Source of the DNA: Heterodera schachtii | Lineage: Eukaryota; Nematoda; Chromadorea; Rhabditida; Heteroderidae | Reading direction: 5' to 3' | DNA length: 64,000 nt | NCBI GenBank assembly: GCA_023374025.1 | Contig: SIJG01000109.1 | Coordinates: forward strand, 373,670-437,669 | Shown: in pieces, positions 22,908 through 37,100 of the stretch | How positions within the stretch are numbered: the stretch's first letter is position 1 | Layout of the letters: each line of letters opens with the position of its first letter | Notes under the pieces: model-generated | Databases searched by the model: none | The model's input: the letters and a program-made list of their open reading frames with translations, nothing else | Told to the model about the DNA's origin: nothing | Made by a program: the position numbers and the translations under genes

Positions 22908-24245
22908 AATTAGTTTATTAAAACTTAAAAATTTGTTTTTTAAATTATTACTTGTTACGTATTAAAGTTAATACCTTCTAAAAATAAGTTGTTTTTTTAA
23001 ATGAATTTGAAAAAAAACTAAAATAAAAATCTGTCTCATGTAATATAAAAAATTTGAATTAAATATTTTAGATAACAAAAAGATAATGGAAAATGAAAAC
23101 AAAGCGCTAAAGTTTGTTTTATAAGAATTACATTGATATCATTAGAAATTAACATGTAAAATATAAAAGTAGATAAATAAGAGAAAAATAATTCTTTTTA
23201 TCGCCAGAATTTTAAAAATGTAATAAAATAATTTCATAGAAATCAGCAGCTGGAGGTGGTTGGAGAAGCAGAAATGTTCTTGGCAGAGTCTTAAATGTAC
23301 TAAGTAAACGATGCATTTGACAAAAGAATAATTAAAATACTTATTGCATAACAAGTATGGAGGCCCTCCATACATTAACGCAAATCCGAGATTTAACCAA
23401 AGGTATCTATTAAAAATAACAATATTAAATGCGACTTGCGCAATTCATAAATGCACAAAAAATCATTAATTTTATTAAACTGTTTTCAACCAATAAAATT
23501 AGAGTAAAATTCAAATTTTTTACTCACAACGTAAATTTTGTTTATCAGAAAATATTTAAAACATAACTAAAAAGGAAACATTAAAAGATAAATTCAGAAA
23601 ACAAATAATTTATACAACTCATAAAATTTCTTTAAATAAACCAGTCAAATAAAAAAATTGAATAAAATATGCTGAATATATATAGCAAGAAGCTACAAAG
23701 ACAAATAAACAAATATAAACAATTAATTAAATGAACAACGATTTAAAAGTGCTTTCATACGTCGCCCCTATTGTGAATTAAAAAAATTTACCATGAAATT
23801 GCCTTTCCCAAGGGCAACGGGAGTGATTTTCAAAAATCATCACGCACATCCAAACAACTTTTGGTTTCCTTCTCCTTTGAACGCATAATGCATCAGCAGG
23901 CCAATATCCGCCTTTGAATTTTTCACTTCGTGTCGCCATTGTTTTTTGCTTTATTAATGAAACATGATCATGCTTTTGTTTGTGCTAGAAACATTAAATA
24001 TGCATTGATTTGTCCTTATAATACAGGCGCACTAATAATGGCCTGGAAGGCTTAAACTCCAACTTCAACAAGCGATTTTCGCCTCTAAATCCATCTTTGG
24101 TAACGTAGTTTAAGATAAAAATACCAAACAGAAAAACAATTAAAGGTTTATTAGTCGAATCAAAGATGAAGATGAGAACCAATGAAATTCGGATGAGACC
24201 CAATGACCCAACTAGGCCTCTATCTCTGAAGTTTCTCTCGTTCTA
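22908..24245. other. AT-rich DNA, no gene supported
   Basis: Antisense frames at 23142-23375 and 23994-24203 are open but rich in Phe, Ile, Leu and Tyr with no motif. 23820-24240 is less AT-rich than its surroundings and may be an old element adjoining the GGGGCGCAAATG repeats. Confidence 0.4.
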
Positions 24246-24250
24246 AAAAA

Positions 24251-24330
24251 TTTAGAGGCGCAAATGTAGGGGCGCAAATGTTCGGAGCGCAAATGTTTGG
24301 GGCGCAAATGTAGGGGCGCAAATGTAATGA
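24251..24330 (+). repeat. Short tandem repeat, unit about 16 bp
   Basis: Five copies of a GGGGCGCAAATG core separated by 4-5 variable bases. The first copy begins TAGAGGCGCAAATG, which resembles a hAT-type TAGAG end with subterminal motifs, but no partner terminus was found. Confidence 0.7.
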
Positions 24331-26439
24331 ATCAATTCATGACCAAATGACATTGATGTTTAAACTTTCTAATTAAAATATTACAATAAATAAATAAATA
24401 TCATGTTAATTATTTTAAATAATTTCATTATTATTTGAAAAAAGAAAAAATGCTTAATTTTAAATGTAAGTAAAAATACGTTAAAATAATGCGAAGTAAT
24501 TAAACATGACATTAGAATTTGTACAAATACTTATTATTTTCAACATTACGTTCTAAATTTAAAAAAGCAATGATATGAATTTATAATCGAACATTTCGCA
24601 AAAAATAAACATTTGAGAAAGTAACTAGCAAGAATTATCATCCTAAATACATTCAAAAATCCTTACGAAGAATATAAAAATTTGAAATGTTTATGATATA
24701 ACTATGGACAATTCGGAAGATATCCATAACAGCGAATGGATGGCCACAGATTTGGACAAAGCCTTTACTGGTTTGAAATATCTAAAAAATAAAAAATATA
24801 AATATTAATTGAAAAAATAATGGAATAAAAGAATATCAATTTATGAATAAAAAAACAAAAATTATTGTAATTAAAAAAGTAATCTTTTCGTAAACATAAT
24901 AGTAAACTATTTTAGCGAGTGGCTAGTATATTTGGTGAAAGAATTCAGGATAAAAGTAAAAAATAGAAAATAATTTATAAAATCACTACTAAACAGCAAC
25001 ATATATTTAAACAAAACTAAAACTGAAGACAATTTAATAAATAACAAAAACAAAGTAATATTACTAAAATCTCAAAAATAAATATTTATCGGATTCCTTT
25101 AATAAATATTTATAGAAAATCATTTATGATTGATAATTCAAGTTTCCTAAATTGTTCTACAATTAAAACATTTTATGAATTACGTTACTTTTACAAAAAA
25201 AAAAATTAAAAACTAAAAAAATATAAATGAAAATTAAAATTTATGAAATTTATATTTGTAGGTAGTTTATAAAATGAGAATTAAGAAAAGATAAAAATGC
25301 AAGTAGTAAATCAGTAGCATTTAAGACATATTTTACTTTAAAATTAATAATCATATGAAAAAAAAATTCGTATTCAATGAAGTGTAAATTATAAAATACA
25401 AGAACCTCAAGCGAGAAAAACATGATTTTATTTTTTAATTCATTTAGTTAGGAAGTAAATAATAAATAACTTTAATAACCAAAGTGAATACAGGATAAAA
25501 ATCATCAATTTAAAAGTAAAAATATAAAAAAAATAAAATTTCCAAAAAAAACTTTATAATTACATATATTTTTATATTAATATATTCGAGTGACAACAGC
25601 ATTAAATCATTCGAAAAGATATTTGTTTTCCTAGACCAGAGAGAAAACTGTTCGTCATCTTATGAAGCACAGAGCATCAATTAAAAAACAAATGTAGAAC
25701 TTTATTGAACAATTTTCAGTAAATTATAATATGCAAAAATAAAACAATAATTTCTATAAGATTTAGTTCAATCAAAAACTAATTCAATGAATAATTTATT
25801 TACTTGCGTTATTTTTAAGAATTATTTCTTGTAATTGATAAAAACAAATAAGTTAATTCACTTAAATACATTGAACCATTATAAAAATAAAAAAATAAAA
25901 AATAAACTAATAAGTCAAATAATGAATTCCAGAAAAAAGTTTATGATTAAATAATGAGGGAAATAAAAGTTATTTGCTATGAATTATTGAAATGCTTCTA
26001 TAAAGGAGCAAGAGCAATTAACTCCAACACATTTGCCAAATTTCAATTTAAATGAGAATCCAGCAAGCATATACATAGCATAATAACTCAAGAATAGCAA
26101 AAAATTTATTAAAAAATTAAATAAAAATAACAAAAAATTTATATTTTTAGGGTTAATTCAAAAAAGACACAGCATCATCGATTTAAAACTTTCTAATAAG
26201 CATAAAATTTTGTAAACAACATACATAATTAATTAATATCAGTGAACAATCAAAAATTAGTATAGTCGAATACGCAGAATAATAGTAATGCTTTGAATAA
26301 AGATGATCTATTAATCATAAAAAAATATCAACAAATTGATATGATTATTTTTATTTTTTCTTATATTATCGAAGGATGTAGAAATGTATGGTTAAGCAAG
26401 AATATTATTAATATTTCAAACAAAATCAAAAATACATAC
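24331..26439. other. A-rich non-coding DNA
   Basis: No gene recognised. A phrase near 25925 (attccagaaaaaagtttatg) is related to those at about 17665 and 18528, again pointing to a diverged repeat family. Confidence 0.5.
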
Positions 26440-27344
26440 TAAATATATATATACAAACAAGAAAATTTATAGCCGGCGTAATCTACGAGAATATGGTGTA
26501 TGGCAACGAGAAAATGAGATCATTCTAATTTTTAATAAGAAAATTGATAGAAAAAATTAGAAAAATTTAAAATTATTTTTTAAATAAACAAAATTTCAAA
26601 TATACAGAATATCATCACAAAGTAAATGTTCATTTTTATAACGCTTTCTGATTCATAGAATAAAAATTAAACGAGAAATGCTGCGTATATTAAAAAGTTT
26701 AAACAAAACAATATCAGTTTCGTTTTCAGAATTACAGTTCGAATTTGATAAGAAAAATAAAAGGCATGGATACAAATGAGCTAGTATTAAAATTAAATTA
26801 AAAGTACGATTAACAATTGCATCAAAAACAAAGCATATAAAATTAAAGAAAATTAACTCATAAAAACTACGACATATTGATGGATCATTTAAGTTTGCGA
26901 ATAATTATATTTTTTTATTCCACTCAAATAATTTGTAATGTATTTATTTAAAAAAAATAATATTTAAATAAAAATTATTTCAATTTATGAGTGATGTAGA
27001 TTTCTCACTAACAAATAAGGCAAACTAAAAATATAAGCCTATTTTATAATTCTGAAATTCTTTTTATCAAAAGTCAAATAAGCAAAGATTTTGATTTAAT
27101 TTTTATTCTGGCAGAGTACTGGCATTATGAAGAGAAATAATCACTGATGCATGCAGTTGACTACACGGATCCACGAGATGATAAAATTAACTAGCCAAGA
27201 AATATGCCAAAATAAGATTTTTCATTTGGCAAAATTCAATATAATATAACTATATTCCAAAAAATTCATTATTATTCTTTAAAAAAAATTTAAATAAAAA
27301 AAGACTTTGTGTTTATAATTTCAATAAAAGCTAGAAAGGCATAA
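26440..27344 (+). repeat. Second copy of the 905-bp gap-flank repeat
   Basis: Near-identical to 19740-20644; the copies part at ggcataa|tacg against ggcataa|cttaa. No coding content. Confidence 0.95.
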
Positions 27345-30300
27345 TACGTTAAGCTATAACAAGTACATATTAAAACAATCTGCACAATTTCTCAAAGACA
27401 AAAATATTTAACACGGGAATATATTTATATTAAAAATGAATTACCCCTGTATGAAAATAATGGATGGATGCAAGATAAAAAAGATTATAATTGTAAGAAG
27501 TCATAAACTTCTTTAAATCAATATTAAAATAAAAGTTATAACAATTTAAAAAGTAGAACATAAAACCAATTCAAATGAATATTTAAAAAATATAGTAACG
27601 AAAAATTATAAATTAGAAGGCACCTATAATGGTAAATTTTTTTAGTAAAACAAAATAACTTCCAAAATTAATGTGATTAGAAAAAAGCAATAAACTATTA
27701 TTAAGAATACATAAAAAAAGCATTTCCAAGTTCTGACTTTAAATTAAAATAAGAAAAGGAAATAAGTGTTTTTACAATAATTCCTTCAGAATTTTTTGAA
27801 GTAAAAATAGTAAAAGGTATAAATAGTAAAATTAAAAAATCTAATTTTATTATAATAGTACAAAAAAATAAACAATAAACAATAAAATATAAAATATAAT
27901 AACTAATAATATAACGTAGAACATCGCAGCGAGAAAATAAAAATTTTCATCAAAAAAAAAAAAACAAAATAATGCAAATTGTTGCATTCATAATAAAGTC
28001 CAATCAATATACTCAGAAATATGCAAACTTTACCTGAAATAAACTAAAATTTTTTACCGCCATCCATGAAAATTATTCACTCGAGCATGAATCATGATCA
28101 AACCTCCTCATGGCAAGATTAAAAAGGACAAATTCGAATTAAAACAATAAAATCCGAAAATAAAAATCTAGGTAAGAAGAAAAAAGTAATGAATAATGAA
28201 TAAATTTAAATAAAAAAATATAGCTACTATTATAGATTCTCCTTTATAAATTTATTCTTTTTCATTAATTTTTTCTAATGTTTCATTAATTTCATTTTAC
28301 CAATAATTAATTTTTTTTAAATTCGATTGCAATTATACTAATTGTTTGCTGTTTTATTTTATGCTTGAATCTTTTATATAATAAAATTATTCAAGACATA
28401 AAGAAAACAATAAATAACAATAATATTAAGAGCGTTGTCACTTGAAAGGCACAATAACAATGCTTTTTAAAATCTATTAGTCTTTTTGAATATTTTTATA
28501 TCTCTTTTGTACATTCGATTTTATTGCTTAAAAAAAATAAATATTAGATTTTATGCTACTTGATTTTTATATTAATTGTTTTTACTTAGTTCCGCGTGAT
28601 CAATCCAGTGTTTCAAGGATCATAATTTATTTTATAATAATATTAATCTCTTTATCGCTGAAATTTTTATAATTACTCTTGATGTAAACCTTTTGGTATA
28701 TTGATTTATGGTCAATTATAAAAATATATTTAAAAAAATAAATGATGTTCATTATCACTTAGTTATAAGTTTTAAAAATTTATTAATAAAGAATAGAGAA
28801 TTTTAATTTTTATAAGTAATTAAATAAAACTCCCACGGTATGATCCAGTTTTGTTTGGATCCAAATTCAAGATAATTAATTTTCTTTTTATCTTTTTGAC
28901 CTAAAATAATTTAATACCCTTGAATATTATATGTATGGATTTTTTCATTGTATTTCTAGTTATTATGTTACATAAATAACGGTTTTTATTTTCATAACCA
29001 TTTTTTCAAAATATTCATTAGTTTATTACAACATTTCTCTTATGGATAATTCATAATATTGTTGTATCTTGAAAAGAATATATTGCCTATAATCAGCTAC
29101 TTAATTAATATATAAGTTTAATCCATTGGTATTTGCGGCTAAATTAGCAGATTATATTGTTTGATTTATTTATATTTTTCCGATTTATAATCGATTTTAA
29201 CAACTCCAATTAAACATATTGTTTGTTTGTTTATATTTACACAAAATGAATGTAAAAAACAATTTAGAACATTAAAGAATTTTATGATAATAAAAAATAT
29301 TTATAATACAAGACTGAAAAATGTGAAATTATGAAAAGAAAAGTAAGCCTAAATACAAATATAATGTATGAAAAAAAAGTAAAAAGAATCATTCTAATAA
29401 ATTTAAATATTTTTATAAAACAATTGAAAATTCAAAAGAAAAATAACAAAAACTGAACTAATATTAAAATGCAAAAATGATTAAAAGAAATTAAATTTTA
29501 CATATAATAACAAAAATTAAGTTTTTTTATGCGAAAAATAATTGAAAAAGAAATCGCCGCAGCAAGAAAAAAAATACAAGATCCCAGTCAGCAGGTGAAT
29601 CAATGGTCAACAATTCCCAATTCAATTTTTTAAAAATATTAATAGAAAAAAATTAAATAAATTGGTAAATAACACAAAAATAACAAAAGAAAATGTACCA
29701 AATTATAAACAAATGATTATCAATTTGTAAAATTAAAAACTATATATTTGCAAGTGTTGATCTTGAATGAATTCAATCAAATAAATTTAAATATTAATTC
29801 GATTATTATCTAAATGTTTATGAAAATATTGATAAAAATTTGTTAGTTGTAGCAAATTATAAATTTAGTCACAAATGACATTGTAAATAAAAATTACATT
29901 AATTTTAGAAAGAACAAATATAAAAATACCTAAATATAATTTAAAAAACCTATAATTATAATGTTTTTATTTATTTAAAATTAAACAGCAACTAATTAGC
30001 GAAATGCTAAATTGTCTAATATAAGAAATAATAAGAAAATTAATCCTTTCAAACAAAAACAATGGAAATAAACTTTGAACCACATTGAAAATCAAATCAA
30101 ATTTATTTATTAAGATTTAATTTCTTTCGAATTTTCAAATGACTCGGTGTTTGGTTTTCCGTTTCACCCGAGTGAGCTTTGGGCTTACAAGATTTTAAGA
30201 TCTAACTTGTCAATTTCAATATTAAAAATAAAAACAAATACAGCATTTACATAAAAGTTTATTTCAACGAAAATTAAAAGAAAGTAATGAAAGTTAAACC

Positions 30301-32540
30301 GAATAAAATCAAATAAGAATATAAAAATGCTGAAAATAAATTATAAGTCCAAATAATGAAAAGGCAGAGGAGACCCAGCCGTTTGCCCAACAAAAATACG
30401 AGATTTTTTCCGTCGAGCGAGTCTTTTGAACCGGAGTTTCAAAATCTTTAACACAAAAAATCAAAATTATAAAGCCTAAAGAAGAATAAGAAGTGCAAAC
30501 GAAAAAAAAGTTCCAAATTCAAAAGTTATTTGATTTATTATTAAATTTATTTTGGTGATTTAATAGATTCTTCATTAATTTAAAATTAAATGTATACATT
30601 AGCAATAGTAGTGAACAAAATTTTAAGAAGTTTCTTAAAAATTTTCTTTTTTTTTAGATAATCAGATAAATTTCACTACCAAATTGTACAAGGAAAATTT
30701 TCAATTATCTTATTAATAAAAGTGAATAAACGCATAAAAGCTTACTTAGATAAGAACAGTGATTATAAGACACTTAAATAGATTAGTTTATATTACTTTT
30801 AATGTCTTCTGGCATTTTTATTTTGGATTAGAAATTGGAAATATTAAAAATAAAATTTGTGCTTCTTAAATATTGTTGAGAAAATAATTTATTGACTATA
30901 ATTTTTTAATACAAAAAGAAAAAAAATAAATTTTATAAGAATTATAAAATAAAAATTAGTTATTTATCGTTTGTACTCCACCTTACAAATTTTACCATAA
31001 TTAATCACTTGAAACCGGATTTTGAGGCATATGCCTTTTTTTTGCTAACTTGCTACGGCCTAATATGCAAGAAAAACGATTTTTTAACTTGGTTTGAAGC
31101 TTCTAGGTAAACTGAAATTTGAACACCAAAACAGCAAAAATTTATTCTTTTTTCGCTCCGGATATGAAACTGTTGATATAACCATGGAGAAAAAAATATT
31201 AAGCCTGAAGAGCTAAAAAAGGTCTCTTTAAAAATTTTTGCCTAGAAAAATGTTGATTTTTGCTGCCTTTTTCCAATTTTTCGTGCTTTTTTTGCCATTT
31301 TTGTAATTTTTTATGCCCTTTTCACATTTTTCGTGCCTATTTGAAAAATTTTCGTGCCTAAAATTCCGGTCTCTACTAAGAACAGTTTTAATTATTAGAA
31401 GTCAATTCATTCACCTACTTAAAAAATTCACTAGGTAGTTTTAAATTAATGAAACTTTTATGTTGAAATTAAAAAAAAAACTTTTCCCATTTTGACCTGT
31501 TTTTTTCAATCATTTCATGCTTCTAACTACACCACAAAAAGATCTTTAAATGATTCTATTTTTTTAATTTACAAAATATTTGTTTTTAAACAGAATATTC
31601 TTAAGAATGATTAAATGTTTATTTGAAATTTTTTTATTTGGCTTTTACACTTTGGTGCCATTTATAACTTTAAACTTATCGGGTTTTTTTATTTTCATAT
31701 AATTTATTCTTATAATACATAAAATGACTAATAAATAATTTTAATTAATTTAATTAATTCTATTTACATTAATAAGTTTTTAATTGAATATTTAATAATT
31801 TTTATTTTTTAAAAACTCGATTAATATTTCTTAGTAAAAGGTATAGTTTGTTTTTAAGAGTTAATTAATTCATCTCTTGTGGTCTCAGGACGTACATAAA
31901 TGAAATATTTTCATCTATGCGTTTTTAAAATCTAATTCGAAATTAAATTAATTTATATTTATTTAATTATTTCATTAATTGAAAATCTTTTTTACATACC
32001 TGCATCTTTTCCCATTTATATTTCTGCAAGGGAAGCTTTTTTCGTTTTTAAACCTAGAATATATTTTTGTACACAACTTAATTTTTGTTCTTTGGAAAAG
32101 TATGTAATTACGAAATCTTTTTCTATTTGATAATTGAAATTTTTGCTTTTGTGGCACTGACTAACTTTTTTTACACTTTCGTTTTTTACTTTTTACAACA
32201 CACCATTTAAATAATTTGTGTATTTTTTTATTAGATGTTTAACTTAAAAAATGTATGTTTATTATTATATTCTTATTATTATTTCATGAATTAAAGTTTT
32301 TTTTAATTTGTTATTTTATTTTTACTTTTTTTTTGGATATAATTGTTTATAAACACGAAATTACATTTATGGTATTCAATAAACAAATAATATTCACAAT
32401 ATATTATTCTTACATTTTTATTGAAAATATGATTAATCTCGTTGGAGCCTCCTCAATGTGTTTTTATGCGCTTGCCTCTTTGTTTTTGGAAAATAATTCT
32501 TTCAATTATCATAATTAGTTTTAATTTTAATTGATTTTAG
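27345..32540. other. AT-rich DNA with strand-composition switches
   Basis: The plus strand is A-rich to about 28.2 kb, T-rich at 28.2-29.2 kb, A-rich again to about 30.5 kb, mixed, then T-rich from about 31.5 kb. No gene is supportable; the frames at 31975 and 32255 are hydrophobic low-complexity noise. A terminus-like element occupies about 31020-31375 and is listed separately. Confidence 0.45.
31200..31375. mobile_element. hAT-like terminus with GGCACGAAAA repeats
   Basis: The reverse complement begins TAGAGACCGGAATTTTAGGC and carries repeated GGCACGAAAA-type motifs (TTTTCGTGCC on the plus strand). The same layout ends at 36731 and 11051. The left end is not identified. Confidence 0.4.
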
Positions 32541-32820
32541 AATAAATATTTTTATCTTATCGGAAACTCTCAAAATTTTGACATTTACAAACTCCCATGA
32601 GAATGAGAAGCGTCTTCGGTCGCTCCTTTGAGTGCACTGACAAATGAGTGCTTCGGTTTAAATTTTTTCGTTATTATCTCTTAAATTTTGTTAGTTTTTT
32701 TATATGAAAATTAATATTCTTAACAGACATTTAATTTTTATTCCTGTATTTGCCTTTACTATGTATTCATAAAAAATTGTTTGGGAATTTAATTAATTTA
32801 TTATATCTTTCGTTTATTTA
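32541..32820 (-). repeat. Inverted copy of the left gap flank
   Basis: Reverse complement of 18490-18771 with few differences, including a 10-base insertion (gacaaatgag region near 32640). Confidence 0.85.
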
Positions 32821-34022
32821 TTTATTTTTTAAATATATGATGCTGTTATTATTGTATTTTCTCTATATCTTTTAAAATATTTATATTTTTCATTCTAATT
32901 TTGCGTACTCGTGGCAATAAATATTATTTGTTAATTATATTTTAATTAGCGTCATATTCATTAATTATATTCAGAATTTTGCTTTCTGAAGTTTATTTCT
33001 TACTATTTTCTATGTATTTTATTTTCTTGTGATTCCTTCATTTCGCTTCAAACATAACTGTTTCATAAAATTTTTGATCTGTGAAATTATTTATATTTAT
33101 AATTTTATTATGTCATTAGCAGTTCAAATAAAGAAATGTCTTAGATAAATTTTTAGTTTTTACTTTACGGCATCTTTAGGGTATATTAAACTAAAGATAT
33201 TTTTTGCCATCATAAATGACTCTGTATTTACGAGATCTAAGAGAATGCACTAGAATAACTTATTTTATTCGGTTTTTCACATTCATGTCTTATGTCATTT
33301 TAGTTCTTGCTTTTGCTTAAGTTATATTCAAGCTTATGTTGTACATATATATATATATATAGATATATCAAATTTTTATAATCTATACTATAATAATATT
33401 TTTAGTTAATTTCAATAATTTTTCTCTAGCAATGCGGCGGAATTTTTTCGTCTTTATTGCAATCTTCCTCTCAGATGCATATGTTTTAATAATTGTAAAT
33501 TTATTTTTTTTTCTAGCATCACAGTTTTTTATTTAATTTTGGTTTTATATTATTGTAATGAGAAATTATTAATTTTTCCTATTATCAATATTTATTTTTG
33601 TATAAACATTTTCTTTACAATAATAATAATATAAAAATTTTTCTAACCATATTATTAAGATATAAGAAATGAATTATTATGTTTTATTTTCGCAGTTTAT
33701 TTCCTATTTATTTTTTATGATGCAAAATGTATATCTCTCTTATTTAATTATTTAATACATTGAAATTTGTTTAATTAATGCATTTTGTACTTGCGAAGCG
33801 CAGGTCATCGCCATTTCTTGCTATGTTCAGCAAAATAATTAATTGTTTTCCATTTAACATTTTTTTCTATTATAGAAGAATAAGAATGTAATATTTTGTT
33901 ATATATACTTTTTTTCATTTTTATTTGCTTTACTTATAATTTCTGCTTAAACTATATATATTATATTTTTAATTATTAAGTGAATAAATTTGGAATTCTT
34001 TTTTATTATATGTGTTTCTTAT
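32821..34022. other. T-rich non-coding stretch
   Basis: No gene seen. There is a (TA)n run at about 33346-33366. Confidence 0.5.
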
Positions 34023-34178
34023 TTATTCCATAATGTCCTCCTTTGTTGATTGACGTACAAAATTATTCAACTCTTTCCCTAATTGATTAAATTGCTCTTC
34101 GGTAATTTCTGTTAATTGAGTTTTGTGAGTAATCTTTTTTGCTATATTATGCGCACCAATTTTGTGATGCTGCTTCAT
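34023..34178 (-). CDS. Small hydrophilic ORF, 51 aa
   Basis: An ATG-started frame on the minus strand, MKQHHKIGAHNIAKKITH, continuing through a Thr/Glu/Gln/Asn/Leu-rich helix (LTEITEEQFNQLGKEL) to a stop. Its composition is ordinary for a soluble protein and unlike the Phe/Ile/Tyr-rich junk frames around it. Local base content is also less extreme. No splice signal or homologous family is recognised. It could be a small gene, one exon of a larger one, or chance. Confidence 0.3.
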   Translation of the reverse strand: MKQHHKIGAHNIAKKITHKTQLTEITEEQFNQLGKELNNFVRQSTKEDIME

Positions 34179-37100
34179 TTTAAATTAACCTTGCAAATAT
34201 AATAATTTTTGCAATAAATTTTAAATTCACATTGAGTACATTTCAAAGTTAAAAGGTTTTTATTATTTTTATGCTTTACTCGCTATCACAGTTGCAAGCA
34301 ATTCAGATTAGTGAATTATTATTGTTAGCCAATAAAGCAGATCAAATTTTTTATTTCCTTTATTATGTATTTTTATACTTTTTATGAAATAAATGATTTT
34401 ATACCCGATATATTCTTTCTGGGTCGGCTTTTAATACCGTTTCTTTCTTTTATTAATATAAATTTAAGATTTCGACTTTTTTTTAATAATTATCTTTCTT
34501 TTTGTGGAACAATTAATATATTAAATTCTGCTTTTTTTGTTAAAAAAATTTATTACGAAGTTTTATGCTAATGTTAACATATTATTTAGTTAATAAACAT
34601 TTGTGTTTAATTTTGTTCTATTTTAATAACATAAGCTGCTGCTATTCAGTGAAAATGAAAAAGAAAGATTGTTTTTTTTATACAATTCTTATTATTTTTA
34701 AATTTGCATTCTTAAATTTTAGAATTTTCCTTCATATATTAACATGTATCCTCCATACAGTTTAGCATATGCTTTTTCGCGTAAAGTTTGCTAAAACAAA
34801 ATCTAGATAAAATTAAATTTATTTATATAACGAAATTTGAATGTATAGCATTTTAAATGCTTTATATATTAATTCTTTTTTGAATTTTGAATTTTTTATC
34901 ATTTTTAATTATTTTTATTATATTTAATTTTAAAGAATTATTTAGAGTGCAATAATTTTGTTATTTATTGAAAATTCGAAATTTTAATAAAAGATACAAA
35001 ATTTAATTATAATTTCTTATTTGAAATATTGAGACATAATTTTTAATTTTTACTATTTTATTGTTTTTTTTCTTTTCTTAAAATCATTTAAATCCTTTGA
35101 AATCAAGAAATGAAATGTGTGTGATATGTGCCGGTGTTAGATTTTCGAACCTCGCGGAGTGAAATTTATAAAAAAATTAGTTGTTGTGTTGTTTCATCTT
35201 AATTTAAATAAATATTTTTCATTTTATATTTGCTCATACTTTTCGTAATTAGCTTTTCAATTTTCAATTATTTTATAAAAAATGTTAAATTCAATTTTTT
35301 TTAAATATATTTTTACTCTATTTTTTGATTATTTTTCTTTTCAATTTTTTAATTTCTCATCACCATAAAATGTAAATGAATGCCGCTTGCTTTCTTATGA
35401 AGGTTTTAATACAATTTCAAAAACTGACATAAACCATTTGAAACAAAATATTTAATGGGAAAAAAATACACTTTAAAGAGAAGATTCTGTTCTCATTGAT
35501 ATATCTTTTCGTGAAAATAATCCGTTATGAATTTAAAAATGAATTCACGAAAAAAATATTTACCATGTTGCATGCCTTAGAGGTATCCCTCCTTTCGTAG
35601 GCCTATAACTTTTTTAGTATACACCCTATTAAAACAGCCTTCGCAATTGATGATATGTATACGCCATAGTAAGGTGAATTCTATTTTTTATACATTACGT
35701 TTTCACTTTTTGTACAATAATATTTATTATATATATAAAGTTTACTTATTTCATATTTTCATTATTAAACATAAGCAATTTAAAAGATAATTCATTTGCA
35801 GAAAGATCATACAATAAATTTTTTAACTTGGATGCTTTTCCTAAATTATTTCCATATTTTTTTACATATTTTACATTTTCAACAATCTAAATATTTTTAC
35901 ACTTTTTGTTTATATAATTTACTAATTTTATAAATCGCTTTATATACATGAACTCATAAGAAATTTTAACAAATTTTGTAATAAGGTAGACTCAATTATA
36001 TATTATTTTTTAATAACAGCTAGAGGTGTCTATATGGCAATTTTGCCAGGAATTTTAGTGGCAAAGAAGATATTTTTAGCTTTCCATATGATAAAATATT
36101 CTCAAAAACATTTTAAAAATATATAAACTCGGTCGGTCATTGGTCATCATTAGGATTTGCTCCATTTGACTCTGCTGCTCAATTTGCAAAACATTAAATA
36201 ATTTTTATAATATTTTTATACTAATATAAATGGAAATATATATTTTATGAATTCCATTTTTCTGGTCATTGGCATTTGCCAATTTGTGTTTTGTATTTTA
36301 TAATATTTCCGTTAATTTACATTTGACTTTGATGGTCACTTTATTAATTAATAATATAAACAATGGAAGATATAAAATAAAGAGTAAGAGAGAGAGATAA
36401 CAGAGAGAAAAGGGAGAGAGAAAGAGAGACAAAAGAAAGATTGAAAAAATAACCATAAAAATACAAAATTTGAACTATTTGACAGTGAAAAATTGCGCAT
36501 TTTTAATGAAGTTATAAAAATGAATGGAAAATGAAAATTAGCGACAGAAGAATTTCTAAGTATTTGACTTTCTTATTCCATTCGTAATTTCCAAAAAATC
36601 ATTAAATTTTGCAGAAAATGCCTTCGAATTATGCAATTGCATTTTTCGGGATTTTCGTGCCTTTTTTTTCAATTTTTGGTGCCTATATAGTGTCTTTTCG
36701 TGATTTTTTGCTGCTTTTTAGTCGGTCTCTATTTATAACCACTTTTACAATTATTAACTTGTAATATGGGTACGATTTTAAAGAATCTTTCATAAATTAG
36801 AGACATATTATATTATTTTGTTTATATCAAATTGTAATGTTTACAATTTACAATGAATTTTTCTTTATTATATTTTATTATTTAGAAATATTTAAATGGA
36901 ATAATTTATTTCTCGGCCATTTAAGTTGAGCCCAAAAGGAAAGATTCTGCTTTCTTTGTTCGTATGTTCTTGTCAATTTAAAATATTATTTTTGGAAGCT
37001 TTTTTCTTTATTAATTATGCTAAAATAATAAATACAAATTTTAACTTTTATATGATTATAAATGTAGTTTCATTTCTTTTTTATTATCTTTTCATTATTG

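Noticed and set aside
33050..33075. CTGTTTCA piRNA-type upstream motif
   Set aside because: A single chance match (and one inverse near 157-165) without the regular spacing or clustering seen at real piRNA loci.
36023..36731. Possible complete hAT element starting TAGAGGTGTC
   Set aside because: Only TAGAG is shared with the right end, and the flanks match only if the boundary is shifted by three bases; just the right terminus is kept.
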